Shown here in pieces: positions 1-7,955 of a DNA stretch of 64,000 nt; the first letter of the stretch is position 1, and each line of letters begins with the position of its first letter. This DNA comes from Devosia lacusdianchii. GTDB lineage: Bacteria > Pseudomonadota > Alphaproteobacteria > Rhizobiales > Devosiaceae. Where the stretch lies: NCBI RefSeq assembly GCF_022429625.1, contig NZ_CP092483.1, positions 2,976,001 to 3,040,000 of the forward strand, read 5' to 3'. The position numbers were made by a program, and so were the translations under genes. Below the pieces are notes generated by a model. The model worked only from the letters and a program-made list of their open reading frames with translations, was not told the origin of the DNA and made no database searches.

Positions 1-84
1 TCAGCGCTCATCGTCGTGCTCGGTGCCACCATCAACGCCGAGCTGGAACGAGAAGTGCTGTCCGAGAGGGCCCTGGCGATCTAG
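1..84 (+). CDS. C-terminal end of YihY/BrkB-type membrane protein (partial)
   Basis: An open frame enters from the left edge and stops at the TAG at 82-84. The 27 visible residues contain LGATINAELER, which resembles the cytoplasmic end of YihY/virulence-factor BrkB (UPF0761) membrane proteins, where the last helix runs into a G-x-x-xNAELE stretch. That assignment rests on this short motif alone. Its stop codon overlaps the stop of the convergent HdeD-like gene in a shared CTAG. The start and the membrane domain lie outside the window. Confidence 0.5.
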   Translation, partial: SALIVVLGATINAELEREVLSERALAI

Positions 85-644
85 GCGGCCTTGCTGCGCT
101 GATAGAGCCGCCAGGCCCAGCCGAAGAGGCCGAACGCGAAGAACACCAGCAGCACCCCGCCGAAGATCACGCTAATGGAGGCGCTGAGCAGCGGGAAGAA
201 CAGGAAGACTAGGCCGAGCAGGATGTAGGACACGCCCGACAGCACCACCGGCCAGATGCGGGCATAGTGCTCGCGCTCGCGGGTGATGACCACGATCTGC
301 ATGATGCCCACGATTAGCGCCGCGATACCGACGAGGCTCGCCATAAAGGTGACGGTGAAGATGGTCGCCAGCAGCGGGCTGATCAGGATGAGAATACCCA
401 GGATCAGCGAAAGCGCATTCGCAACCACATCGAACCAGTAATTGCCGCTCTTGCCGCCGCCGAAGGTGAGGCTCCACAGCCCCAGGACGCCGTCGACCAC
501 CAGCAGGATGCCACCCGCCAGCACCAGCACCGTCAGCGCTTCTGCCGGCCAGATGATGGCATAAAGCCCCGCTAACAGCATGAGCACCCCGCGCAAGGCC
601 GTCGCCAAGGCAAACCGTCTCTTCGTCTCAGCCGAAACCGCCAT
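81..644 (-). CDS. HdeD family (DUF308) membrane protein
   Basis: A protein of about 187 residues made almost entirely of six hydrophobic helices in pairs, with the repeated glycine-rich pattern G-x-L-L-V-x-x-G of the DUF308/HdeD family. In enteric bacteria HdeD is linked to acid resistance; the biochemical role of the alphaproteobacterial members is not established. ATG at 644 is chosen because GGAGG lies 5 nt before it; a second ATG four codons upstream (656) has no such signal. It converges on the gene at the left edge with a 4-bp stop overlap and is divergent from the MFS gene at 813. Confidence 0.8.
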   Translation of the reverse strand: MAVSAETKRRFALATALRGVLMLLAGLYAIIWPAEALTVLVLAGGILLVVDGVLGLWSLTFGGGKSGNYWFDVVANALSLILGILILISPLLATIFTVTFMASLVGIAALIVGIMQIVVITREREHYARIWPVVLSGVSYILLGLVFLFFPLLSASISVIFGGVLLVFFAFGLFGWAWRLYQRSKAA

Positions 645-812
645 TTTCGCCTCCATAGCGGCGGACTCGCCGCATATCCCGCACCGAGCTTAGCGCAGTC
701 CTTGAAGCGGCCCAAGCACTTGCGCCTATAGATTCTCTATATCGTACCGCCGATTTTGTTGATTGCGAACAGTTTGGCGCTGTGGTTTGAGACCGTTTCA
801 CTCGAGGCCCGC

Positions 813-2006
813 ATGTCCCTTCCGCTGATCGCCCTTTTTCTTGCCGCGTTCGCCTTTGGCACCACCGAGTTCGTTATCGCGGGCGTTCTTCCACAGGTTG
901 CAGGCGGCCTTGGCGTCACCATCCCCATCGCGGGGTATCTCGTTTCCGGCTACGCCATCGGCATTGCTCTGGGCGGACCGCTGCTGACTTTCGCGACCAC
1001 AAATGTCGCCCGCCGCACCCTGCTGCTGGGCCTGATCGCTGCCTTTACCATCGGGCAAGTGGCATGTGCCCTCGCGCCGAGCTTCTCCGCCATGCTGGTC
1101 CTGCGTGTGCTGATCGCCATTGCTCATGGCAGCTTCTTTGGCATAGCCATGGTTGTCGCCACCGGCCTCGTTGCTCCGGAGCGCCGAGGCTTTGCCGTCG
1201 CCCTGATCTTGTCCGGCCTGACCGTCTCCAATGTGATAGGCGTGCCTCTGGGCGCGGCTATCGGGAATTACCTCGGCTGGCGCGCTACGTTCTGGGCCAT
1301 GGGCACGCTGGGACTGTTGGCCAGCCTTGCCATTGTGCTGTGGGTGCCTCGCACAAAGAACGCCGCTGCCTCTCGTCCTGATTTTCGCCACGAGGTCCGC
1401 GTGCTCGGCCGCCAACAGGCCTGGACATCGCTGATACTCATGCTGATGCTGATGCTCGGTCAGTTCGTGCCTTTCACCTACATCGCCCCCCTGTTGCAGG
1501 ACGTGACAGGCCTCGACCCGGCCTGGATTCCATGGGTGTTGCTGCTCAACGGTGTCGGCTCCACCATCGGCGTTTTTCTCGGCGGGCGGCTGGCGGATTG
1601 GAAGCTGATGCCGTCGCTGATCGCCATGCTGGCCTTGCAGGTCGTCGCCCTGCTCACCCTGTACCTGGCCGCCCCCTACCCGCTGCCGATGGTCGCCGCG
1701 ATATTTGTCTGGGGCGCGCTTAATTTCGCGATCGGGACCCCGATTCAAACGCGCATCCTCAGCTGGACCGCCGACGCACCCAGCCTGGCGTCTTCACTTA
1801 TCCCCTCGGGCTTCAATATCGGGATTGCCCTCGCCGCATTCATAGGCGGGACCATGTTGAACGCCGGCCTGGGCTATCGCAGCCTGCCCCTGCTGGGCGC
1901 TGTCGCATTGGCAGTAGCCGTGCTCGTGGCGTTTATCTCCTACGCTTGGGAGAAACGCAGCCTGGCCGTGCCACCCGTACCCGCCAATGCGCTAGCCGCA
2001 GAGTAG
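813..2006 (+). CDS. MFS transporter, DHA1 (AraJ/PbuE-like) drug/sugar efflux type
   Basis: A 397-residue, 12-helix major facilitator. The first helix carries FGTTEFVIAGVLP, the hallmark of the AraJ/YdhP/SotB branch of the DHA1 family, which exports sugars, purines or drugs by proton antiport in the inner membrane. A second half-repeat begins near residue 200 after a charged loop. The start at 813 follows GAGG at 804-807; the frame stays open 19 codons further upstream but those residues are not typical of the family. One of three transporters of this branch in the window (see 11000 and 14746). Substrate unknown. Confidence 0.85.
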   Translation: MSLPLIALFLAAFAFGTTEFVIAGVLPQVAGGLGVTIPIAGYLVSGYAIGIALGGPLLTFATTNVARRTLLLGLIAAFTIGQVACALAPSFSAMLVLRVLIAIAHGSFFGIAMVVATGLVAPERRGFAVALILSGLTVSNVIGVPLGAAIGNYLGWRATFWAMGTLGLLASLAIVLWVPRTKNAAASRPDFRHEVRVLGRQQAWTSLILMLMLMLGQFVPFTYIAPLLQDVTGLDPAWIPWVLLLNGVGSTIGVFLGGRLADWKLMPSLIAMLALQVVALLTLYLAAPYPLPMVAAIFVWGALNFAIGTPIQTRILSWTADAPSLASSLIPSGFNIGIALAAFIGGTMLNAGLGYRSLPLLGAVALAVAVLVAFISYAWEKRSLAVPPVPANALAAE

Positions 2007-2151
2007 TCGGGGCAGCGCTCAACGTCGATGGGCTTCCGCCCCTAAGCCTGACTAACACTTTGGTCACCAAGACCCGAGCTTTGGCCACGGCGCCGGTGCG
2101 CTCGGCATAGTATGCCGGCTGGGAACGGCGGACGTTCTGACTGGACTAGGC

Positions 2152-3303
2152 ATGCCTCTCGATCAAATCTCCCTGCTCGCCGCCATCGCACTGTCTTCGA
2201 CCGCGCTGACGACAACCATGCTCGTCAGCTGGCTTGGTGCGCGCCGCGATACCTACCTGCTGAGCTGGTGCATCGGCCTGCTGCTGATCTCCCTGGGTGT
2301 AGCCGCCTATGCGCTGCTCGCAGTCGATTACGGCGCCCTCACGCATTTTGCGGCATTCGCGCTGACCATTGCCGGCTTTAGTTTCGTCTATGCGGGCGCA
2401 ATCCAGTATCGAACACGAACGGCACCCATAGGAGCAATCGCAATCCTGGGCTTTGGCTTCATTGCGATCACCGGCCTTACGCTTCTGGCAGGACTCTCGG
2501 GCATCTCGGCGATATTCGCCAACCTCGCCATGGCGCTATTGCTGGGCCTGGCAAGCTGGCAATACTGGCAGGGCCGGGCCGAAGCGCGCTGGCAGATGGT
2601 TGCCAATACCGTGCTCTACAACGCAGCGGCCGTGTCTTTTGCGCTCTGCGCTGCGGTTCTGCTGGTCCAGCAGCGCTGGACGCTGTCGGAATACCCCAAG
2701 AACTGGGCCGAAGACCTGAACACCGTAGTGGTCATCGTCTGCATGACCGGTATTGGCGCAATCTCACTCATGCTCAATCAGTCCCGTTCGGCACGCCACC
2801 ACCGCAAGCAGGCCATGACCGACTCGCTGACCGGCCTGCTCAACCGCCGCGCCCTGTTCGAAAACCTGTCGAGTGGCCAACTGGCGCCCGGCATGGCCGT
2901 CATCATGTTTGATATAGACCACTTCAAGTCGATCAACGATCAGTGGGGCCATGCCATGGGTGACGCTGTGCTCGAGCGCTTCGCGCGCGTTTTGACGACC
3001 GACCTGCGCAGCGATGACTTTGCAGCGCGTCTCGGCGGCGAAGAGTTCTGCGTGGTCCTGCGCGACCTGACCAAACGCTCCGCCGCTGCCGTAGCCGAGC
3101 AAACGCGCATCAATTTTGAAGCGACCGCCATCGAATCGACGCGCGGCACGGCCAGGACGACGGTAAGCGCCGGGGTCGCCATCAGTGGTGTGGACGGCGA
3201 GCCCTTTGAGGCCGTGCTGCGACGGGCGGACGACGCGCTTTATGCCGCCAAGTCCGCCGGCCGAAACCGCGTCGTTGCGCCGACCCCCCGCCTGGTCGCT
3301 TAG
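2152..3303 (+). CDS. Membrane-anchored diguanylate cyclase (GGDEF)
   Basis: A 383-residue protein with about six N-terminal membrane helices (residues 5-205) followed by a GGDEF domain (about 215-375). The active-site loop reads RLGGEEF, so the GG(D/E)EF signature is intact, and FDIDHFKSIND with its metal-binding aspartate is present upstream. It should make cyclic di-GMP from two GTP at the inner membrane, probably sensing a signal through the helices. No RxxD inhibitory site is evident directly before the signature. No EAL domain follows. It converges on the YqeY gene with a 4-bp stop overlap (TTAG). Confidence 0.9.
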   Translation: MPLDQISLLAAIALSSTALTTTMLVSWLGARRDTYLLSWCIGLLLISLGVAAYALLAVDYGALTHFAAFALTIAGFSFVYAGAIQYRTRTAPIGAIAILGFGFIAITGLTLLAGLSGISAIFANLAMALLLGLASWQYWQGRAEARWQMVANTVLYNAAAVSFALCAAVLLVQQRWTLSEYPKNWAEDLNTVVVIVCMTGIGAISLMLNQSRSARHHRKQAMTDSLTGLLNRRALFENLSSGQLAPGMAVIMFDIDHFKSINDQWGHAMGDAVLERFARVLTTDLRSDDFAARLGGEEFCVVLRDLTKRSAAAVAEQTRINFEATAIESTRGTARTTVSAGVAISGVDGEPFEAVLRRADDALYAAKSAGRNRVVAPTPRLVA

Positions 3304-3752
3304 GCGCTCAGCGCCGCCTTGACCTTGCCGCTGGCCTTGCCGAAGTCGATGCGACCCGGATAGTCGGCTTTGAGCTGGGCAATCACCTTGCCCATGTCCT
3401 TGGCGCCTTCGGCTCCGGTGGCAGCAATCGCGGCCTGGATGGCAGCGGCGACTTCATCATCGTTGAGTCCCTTGGGCAGGAACTCGTTGAGAATGTCGAT
3501 CTCTTCCTTTTCGACCGTGGCGAGGTCGGCGCGGCCAGCCTGCGCGTAGATGGCAAAGCTCTCTTCGCGCTGCTTCACCATCTTTTGTACGATGGCCAGA
3601 ATCTCTTCATTGGTCGCCGGTCCGCGATTCTCCTGGCGGATCGCGATATCCTTATCCTTGATGGCCGACGTGATGGCCCGCAGGGTCGCGGTACGCCGCT
3701 GATCGCGGGCCTTGAGGGCCACTTTGAGACCTTCGCTGAACTGTTCGCGCAT
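3300..3752 (-). CDS. GatB/YqeY domain-containing protein
   Basis: A 150-residue protein matching the YqeY family: MREQFSEGLKVALKARD at the N-terminus, an alpha-helical first half and the small three-helix C-terminal domain shared with GatB (residues 95-150, with AKDMGKVIAQLKADYPGRIDFG). In GatB this domain contacts tRNA; the free-standing protein has no settled function. The frame is open 65 codons upstream of the ATG at 3752, but the family start is clear. In many alphaproteobacteria it lies divergent from carA, as here (196 bp between starts). Confidence 0.88.
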   Translation of the reverse strand: MREQFSEGLKVALKARDQRRTATLRAITSAIKDKDIAIRQENRGPATNEEILAIVQKMVKQREESFAIYAQAGRADLATVEKEEIDILNEFLPKGLNDDEVAAAIQAAIAATGAEGAKDMGKVIAQLKADYPGRIDFGKASGKVKAALSA

Positions 3753-3948
3753 GGTTTTTGTCCTCTTGGCTTTCAATTTTCTTGGGCCCATATAGGCACA
3801 ATAAGGCCGTTCCGCTACTTGCGCTGCCGCCTTGGGGCTTCTAAGACGAGGCCTCAACCGACATACCGCAACCCATGGGCAGGAAAAGTTCGCACGACTT
3901 TTCCGGTTCGAGCGCGCGACCATCTGAAACCAACCTTGGAGGCCCACC

Positions 3949-5154
3949 GTGACCGGCTGGCAGCAATCCCCCGCGACCGCACTTCTGATCCTTGCAGATG
4001 GTACGAGCCTGGAAGGCCGCGGTATCGGCGCCGTCGGTCACGCAGCAGGCGAAGTCTGCTTCAATACGGCGATGACCGGCTACCAGGAAGTGCTGACCGA
4101 TCCGTCCTATGCCGGCCAGATCATCACCTTCACCTTCCCCCATATCGGCAATGTCGGCACCAATGACGAGGACATCGAGACGGTCAACATGGCCGCTCTG
4201 TCCGGCGTCCGTGGCGTCGTGCTCAAGGCCGACATCACCAACCCGTCCAATTATCGCGCCGCCGAAAAGCTCGACGCCTGGCTGAAGAAGCGCAACATCA
4301 TCGGCATAGCCGGCATCGACACCCGCGCCCTGACCGCGCAGATCCGCGAGCACGGCATGCCGAACGGCGTCATCGCTCACGAACCCACGGGCATGTTCGA
4401 CGAAGGCTCGATCAAGGCCGAGCTCAAGGCCTTTCCCGGCCTCGAAGGTCTCGACCTCGCCAAGGAAGTGACCACAGCTCAGACCTACCATTGGGATCAG
4501 ACCGGCTGGCAGTGGGACAAGGGTTACGGCAAGCTCGAGAACCCCGAATTCCATATCGTCGCCATCGACTACGGCGCCAAGCGCAACATCCTGCGCTGCC
4601 TGGCCGACCAGGGCGCCAAGGTAACGGTGGTCCCAGCGACGGCAACCGCCGCCGAGGTGCTGGCACACAATCCCGATGGCATCTTCCTGTCCAATGGCCC
4701 TGGCGATCCGGCGGCCACCGGCAAGTATGCCGTTCCCACCATCCAGAAGCTGATAGAAACCGGCAAGCCGGTGTTCGGCATCTGCCTCGGCCACCAGCTC
4801 CTCGGCCTGGCCCTGGGCGGCACCACGTCCAAGATGCATCAGGGCCACCATGGCGCCAACCATCCGGTCAAGGACCTGACCACCGGCAAGGTGGAGATCA
4901 CCTCCATGAACCACGGCTTTGCCGTGGACAAGGCGAGCCTGCCTGCCGGCGTCACCGAGACCCACATCTCGCTGTTCGACCAGTCCAATGCCGGCCTTAG
5001 CGTCGATGGCAAGCCGATCTTTTCGGTGCAGTACCATCCCGAAGCCAGCCCCGGCCCGCGCGACAGCCATTACCTCTTCACGCGCTTCATGAACCACGTC
5101 CGCGCGCAAAGGGGCATGGACGCGAAGCCGGAATATGTGGCTCCCGCGGCCTGA
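3949..5154 (+). CDS. carA: Carbamoyl-phosphate synthase small chain (glutaminase)
   Basis: A 401-residue CarA. It hydrolyses glutamine and channels ammonia to CarB for carbamoyl phosphate, feeding pyrimidine and arginine synthesis. The N-terminal domain (about 10-160) carries FNTAMTGYQEVLTDPSY; the class-I amidotransferase domain (about 200-385) has the nucleophile cysteine in FGICLGHQLL and the His-Glu pair in YHPEASPGP. The start is a GTG at 3949, supported by TTGGAGG at 3936-3942. The partner carB is not adjacent but about 23 kb downstream at 28525 on the same strand. Confidence 0.97.
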   Translation: MTGWQQSPATALLILADGTSLEGRGIGAVGHAAGEVCFNTAMTGYQEVLTDPSYAGQIITFTFPHIGNVGTNDEDIETVNMAALSGVRGVVLKADITNPSNYRAAEKLDAWLKKRNIIGIAGIDTRALTAQIREHGMPNGVIAHEPTGMFDEGSIKAELKAFPGLEGLDLAKEVTTAQTYHWDQTGWQWDKGYGKLENPEFHIVAIDYGAKRNILRCLADQGAKVTVVPATATAAEVLAHNPDGIFLSNGPGDPAATGKYAVPTIQKLIETGKPVFGICLGHQLLGLALGGTTSKMHQGHHGANHPVKDLTTGKVEITSMNHGFAVDKASLPAGVTETHISLFDQSNAGLSVDGKPIFSVQYHPEASPGPRDSHYLFTRFMNHVRAQRGMDAKPEYVAPAA

Positions 5155-5157
5155 TCC

Positions 5158-5895
5158 ATGACGGTTTCGCTATTCTCCGCCAAAGACCGACCTGATCTGG
5201 TCGAGCCGGCCGAAGTCATGGGCGGCTCGCAATGGCCCGACTGGCTGGCGACCGACGCTTTGCGGGCCTATTGGTCCGCGCTCTACGAAGCGGAGTTGGC
5301 GGCATTCCAGACCATTGCCGTCGACGACGCCAGCGGCGAGGTCGTGGGCCTGGGCAATAGCATACCCTTCCTGCGCGGAGACACCCTGCCGGATACCGGC
5401 TGGGACTGGGTGCTTGAACAAGGCGTATTGGCGGCCCGATCGGGCAGCGCGACGAACGCGATCTCCGCCCTAGCCGCTGCCGTCCACCCCAGCCATCGTG
5501 GCACCGGGCTTGCCCAACGCCTGCTCGAAGCCATGAAGCCGCCGGCCCGCAAAGTGGGCCTGACGAGCATGGTCGCGCCAGTTCGCCCCACGCTGAAAGC
5601 TGCTTACCCGCTGCAGGATTTTGCCACCTATTGCGCCTGGCGCCGCGACGACGGCACGCCGTTCGACCCATGGCTGCGCACCCACGAAGCACTGGGCGCC
5701 CATGTGATCGGCCCGGCCATGGCATCGCAAACCATTACCGGCACCCTGGAGCAATGGCAGCGCTGGACCGGCATGAAATTCCCGGCCAGCGGACGCTACG
5801 CCATTCCGGCCGCGCTCGCGCCCTTGGAGATCGACCTCGCAGCCGACCGCGGCACCTGCCTCGAACCCAATCTGTGGATGGAACATCCGCTCTAG
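5158..5895 (+). CDS. GNAT-family N-acetyltransferase
   Basis: A 245-residue protein starting 3 nt after the carA stop, so probably cotranscribed. The acetyl-CoA-binding motif A is visible as AVHPSHRGTGLAQRLLEAM near residues 103-121, with the R-G-x-G-x-A loop intact. The C-terminal third (beyond residue 160) contains FDPWLRTHEALGAHVIGPA, seen in acetyltransferases with an extended tail. The substrate cannot be predicted. It ends in a 4-bp stop overlap (CTAG) with the convergent degenerate peptidase gene. Confidence 0.75.
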   Translation: MTVSLFSAKDRPDLVEPAEVMGGSQWPDWLATDALRAYWSALYEAELAAFQTIAVDDASGEVVGLGNSIPFLRGDTLPDTGWDWVLEQGVLAARSGSATNAISALAAAVHPSHRGTGLAQRLLEAMKPPARKVGLTSMVAPVRPTLKAAYPLQDFATYCAWRRDDGTPFDPWLRTHEALGAHVIGPAMASQTITGTLEQWQRWTGMKFPASGRYAIPAALAPLEIDLAADRGTCLEPNLWMEHPL

Positions 5896-6716
5896 ATCGG
5901 CGCACCGATCTTGGCAAGCTGGCAGCTACCGCCAGCCGGAATAGCGTAGCCGAGATCGAAGCCAAACTTCCGGTAGGCGGCGCTGGGTTGCGCGAACAGC
6001 CGTGGTGGCAGGTCACGGGACGGAGCGGCGGTGATGCCAGCACTCCCGCTCGCCGCGTCGATCGCCTCGGTAATCGCCGGATTATCGAACAGCATCTCGA
6101 GGCCCGCCCACTTGGTCCAAGCGCCGCCATAACAGGCCGCCTGCGCACCAAGTTGCAGCTCGCGCTCCGGTCGCTGGGCCTCTTCCAGGTCGGCGAGTTT
6201 GTCCAGCTCGCCCAGCGCATTCTGCACATGGTGGCCGTAGGCCAGGCCGATCAGGTAGCCCTCGGCGATATCGCCTTCGGTCGGATAGTTTTCGACCAGG
6301 TTCGAATAGGCATCCATGTCGACATAGATCGTGCTGTTCTCAGGGCAGTAGAATGTACCAAGATCGGCCCCTGCCATGCCACAGCCCAGTTCGCGGCTGG
6401 TCGGCACCATCACCAGGGTGGCCGGCGGATAATAGACAGCGGCACTACGGAAGGCCCGCTCCCAGAAGCCATTGGCTTCGCGCTGCACCGCCTCAACCAG
6501 ATCCTCGGGCTTGCCCTCACCCGCGTTGATGGCCGCCAGCGCTGTCAGCGTCGTATGCGGCAGCGGCTCGGCCACCTGGCCCGTCAGCACGGTGATCGGA
6601 TTGATACCGAACAGCATGACCACGATGATCGCCACGGCGATCACGCCGGAAAAACCGAAGCGCCGCACATGCGGCATCACACTATCGGGTATTCCCAGCA
6701 CCGCCCTGCCCGCCAT
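5892..6716 (-). CDS. Degenerate YpfJ-like protein, predicted catalytically dead
   Basis: A 274-residue paralogue of the intact peptidase encoded just upstream (7 nt between stop and start). Both have one N-terminal membrane helix (here residues 23-45), the cysteine pair region CGMAG/FYCPE, and the HH(V/I)QN helix. In this copy the zinc-binding HEVGH is replaced by LAYGH (residues 158-162), and the downstream glutamate and aspartate of ELQAD are glycine and alanine (G190, A194). Three of the expected zinc/catalytic residues are therefore missing while the fold-defining residues remain. ATG at 6716 is used; the longer open frame reaches into the upstream gene. It is probably a pseudoenzyme rather than a pseudogene, because the reading frame is intact. 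Confidence 0.75.
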   Translation of the reverse strand: MAGRAVLGIPDSVMPHVRRFGFSGVIAVAIIVVMLFGINPITVLTGQVAEPLPHTTLTALAAINAGEGKPEDLVEAVQREANGFWERAFRSAAVYYPPATLVMVPTSRELGCGMAGADLGTFYCPENSTIYVDMDAYSNLVENYPTEGDIAEGYLIGLAYGHHVQNALGELDKLADLEEAQRPERELQLGAQAACYGGAWTKWAGLEMLFDNPAITEAIDAASGSAGITAAPSRDLPPRLFAQPSAAYRKFGFDLGYAIPAGGSCQLAKIGAPI

Positions 6717-6723
6717 CCTGCCG

Positions 6724-7656
6724 TTACACGTTGCCCGAAAAGGTATCGCAATCGCCGGGATTACCGGACGTGTAGCCGCGTTCGAACCATGTCTGGCGCT
6801 GGGCCGAGGTGCCGTGATTGAAGGTCTTGGGTACCGCGAAGCCCTGCATGCGCTTCTGTAAAGTATCGTCGCCGATCTGCTCGGCCGCATTGAGCGCTTC
6901 CTCGAAGTCACCGCTCTCCACCAGATCCTGCTGCCCGGCATAATTGGCCCATACGCCGGCATAGCAGTCAGCCTGCAACTCAACCCGCACCGAATAGGCA
7001 TTGGCCTGTTCGGTGCTCATGCTGGCACGCCGCTGGTTGAACTCGGGCAAAACGCCGGTGATGTTCTGGATATGGTGGCCGACCTCATGGGCCAGCACAT
7101 AGGCCTGCGCGAAATCGCCCGGTGCGCCGAATTGCTCACGCAACTGGTCATAGAAGCTGAGGTCGATATAGACCTTCTGGTCGCCCGGGCAATAGAACGG
7201 TCCGGTGCTCGAATCTGCCGCGCCGCAAGCCGTGTTTACGCCACCGGTGAACAGCACCACGGTCGGAGCCGGATATGTCTCGTTCTGCTGGGCGAACACG
7301 TCGGTCCACAGATCCTCGGTTTCCTTCACCACCACGCCGACAAAGTCGCGCAGCTCGTCCTGGTCGCCGCTGGTGGGCAATTGACTCGACGAGCTGGCCG
7401 ACGAACTCGATGGGCTCCCGCCGCCGGTCAACATGTCAAGCGGGTTCTGCCCGGTGACGAACCAGATAATGCCCAGCACCACGACGATACCGATCAGGCT
7501 GCTGATCCCACCGCGCGAGCCACCGCCACCGCTCGGCAGGCGGATACCACCGCCGCCACCGCGACCAAAGGGGTTGCCACCCAGGCCGCCAAGGCCCCCG
7601 CCCTGACCGCGACGGTCTTCTATGTTCGAACTCTGCTGCCTGCCGCGCCATTTCAT
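6724..7656 (-). CDS. Neutral zinc metallopeptidase, YpfJ/KPN_02809 family
   Basis: A 310-residue membrane-anchored protein. Residues 15-50 are a glycine-rich, low-complexity cytoplasmic segment, residues 53-68 form a membrane helix, and a serine-rich linker (81-92) leads to the outer domain. The zinc motif is H190-E191-V-G-H194 in VLAHEVGHHIQN, with E226 in VELQADCYAG as the likely third ligand. C-terminal GDCDTF and FNHGTSAQRQTWFERGY are typical of the family. It probably cleaves an unknown periplasmic substrate. GGAG about 10 nt before ATG 7656 supports the start. It is followed by a degenerate tandem copy. Confidence 0.88.
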   Translation of the reverse strand: MKWRGRQQSSNIEDRRGQGGGLGGLGGNPFGRGGGGGIRLPSGGGGSRGGISSLIGIVVVLGIIWFVTGQNPLDMLTGGGSPSSSSASSSSQLPTSGDQDELRDFVGVVVKETEDLWTDVFAQQNETYPAPTVVLFTGGVNTACGAADSSTGPFYCPGDQKVYIDLSFYDQLREQFGAPGDFAQAYVLAHEVGHHIQNITGVLPEFNQRRASMSTEQANAYSVRVELQADCYAGVWANYAGQQDLVESGDFEEALNAAEQIGDDTLQKRMQGFAVPKTFNHGTSAQRQTWFERGYTSGNPGDCDTFSGNV

Positions 7657-7753
7657 GGTGGTAATTCTCCGATTGTCCCCAGCCTAGCAACAAGCCCCGC
7701 CGCTGCAAATGAGTTCCGCGGCAACTATTGTCATTCCGTTGGGATTTCCAGGC

Positions 7754-7790
7754 ATGTCATCGAACTGTCATAAATTGACCGCCCGGTCAA
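7754..7790 (+). promoter_or_regulatory. Candidate Pho box plus TTGACCG palindrome upstream of nucleotidase
   Basis: ATGTCAT at 7754-7760 and CTGTCAT at 7765-7771 are direct repeats separated by CGAA; the known PhoB box is two CTGTCAT-like repeats 11 bp apart. Four bases further on, TTGACCG-CC-CGGTCAA (7775-7790) is a perfect inverted repeat of the kind bound by TetR-family regulators. Both lie about 165-200 bp before the nucleotidase start. The binding proteins are inferred, not encoded next to the site. Confidence 0.45.
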
Positions 7791-7955
7791 AATTACCTAC
7801 CGTCACCGTCCGCCGTCATCCAAGCGTCACCTCTCGACGGCATGAGCATGCTCGCTCCGCACTCCGGGGCCACGCGCCGGACATGAGTCTGGCTGCCAGG
7901 GAGCACCGCGCCCCCCGGCTATGACGTCATCGAAGAACGCTTCAGGGAGACACCA

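Noticed and set aside
3841..5109. A 422-codon open frame antisense to carA
   Set aside because: Shadow of carA with no domain, unusual composition and no ribosome site.
5892..6716. Calling the degenerate peptidase a pseudogene
   Set aside because: The reading frame is complete with a plausible start, helix and conserved fold residues; only catalytic residues are changed.
5631..6821. A 396-codon plus-strand frame across the degenerate peptidase gene
   Set aside because: It crosses two real genes in other frames and lacks any coherent domain.
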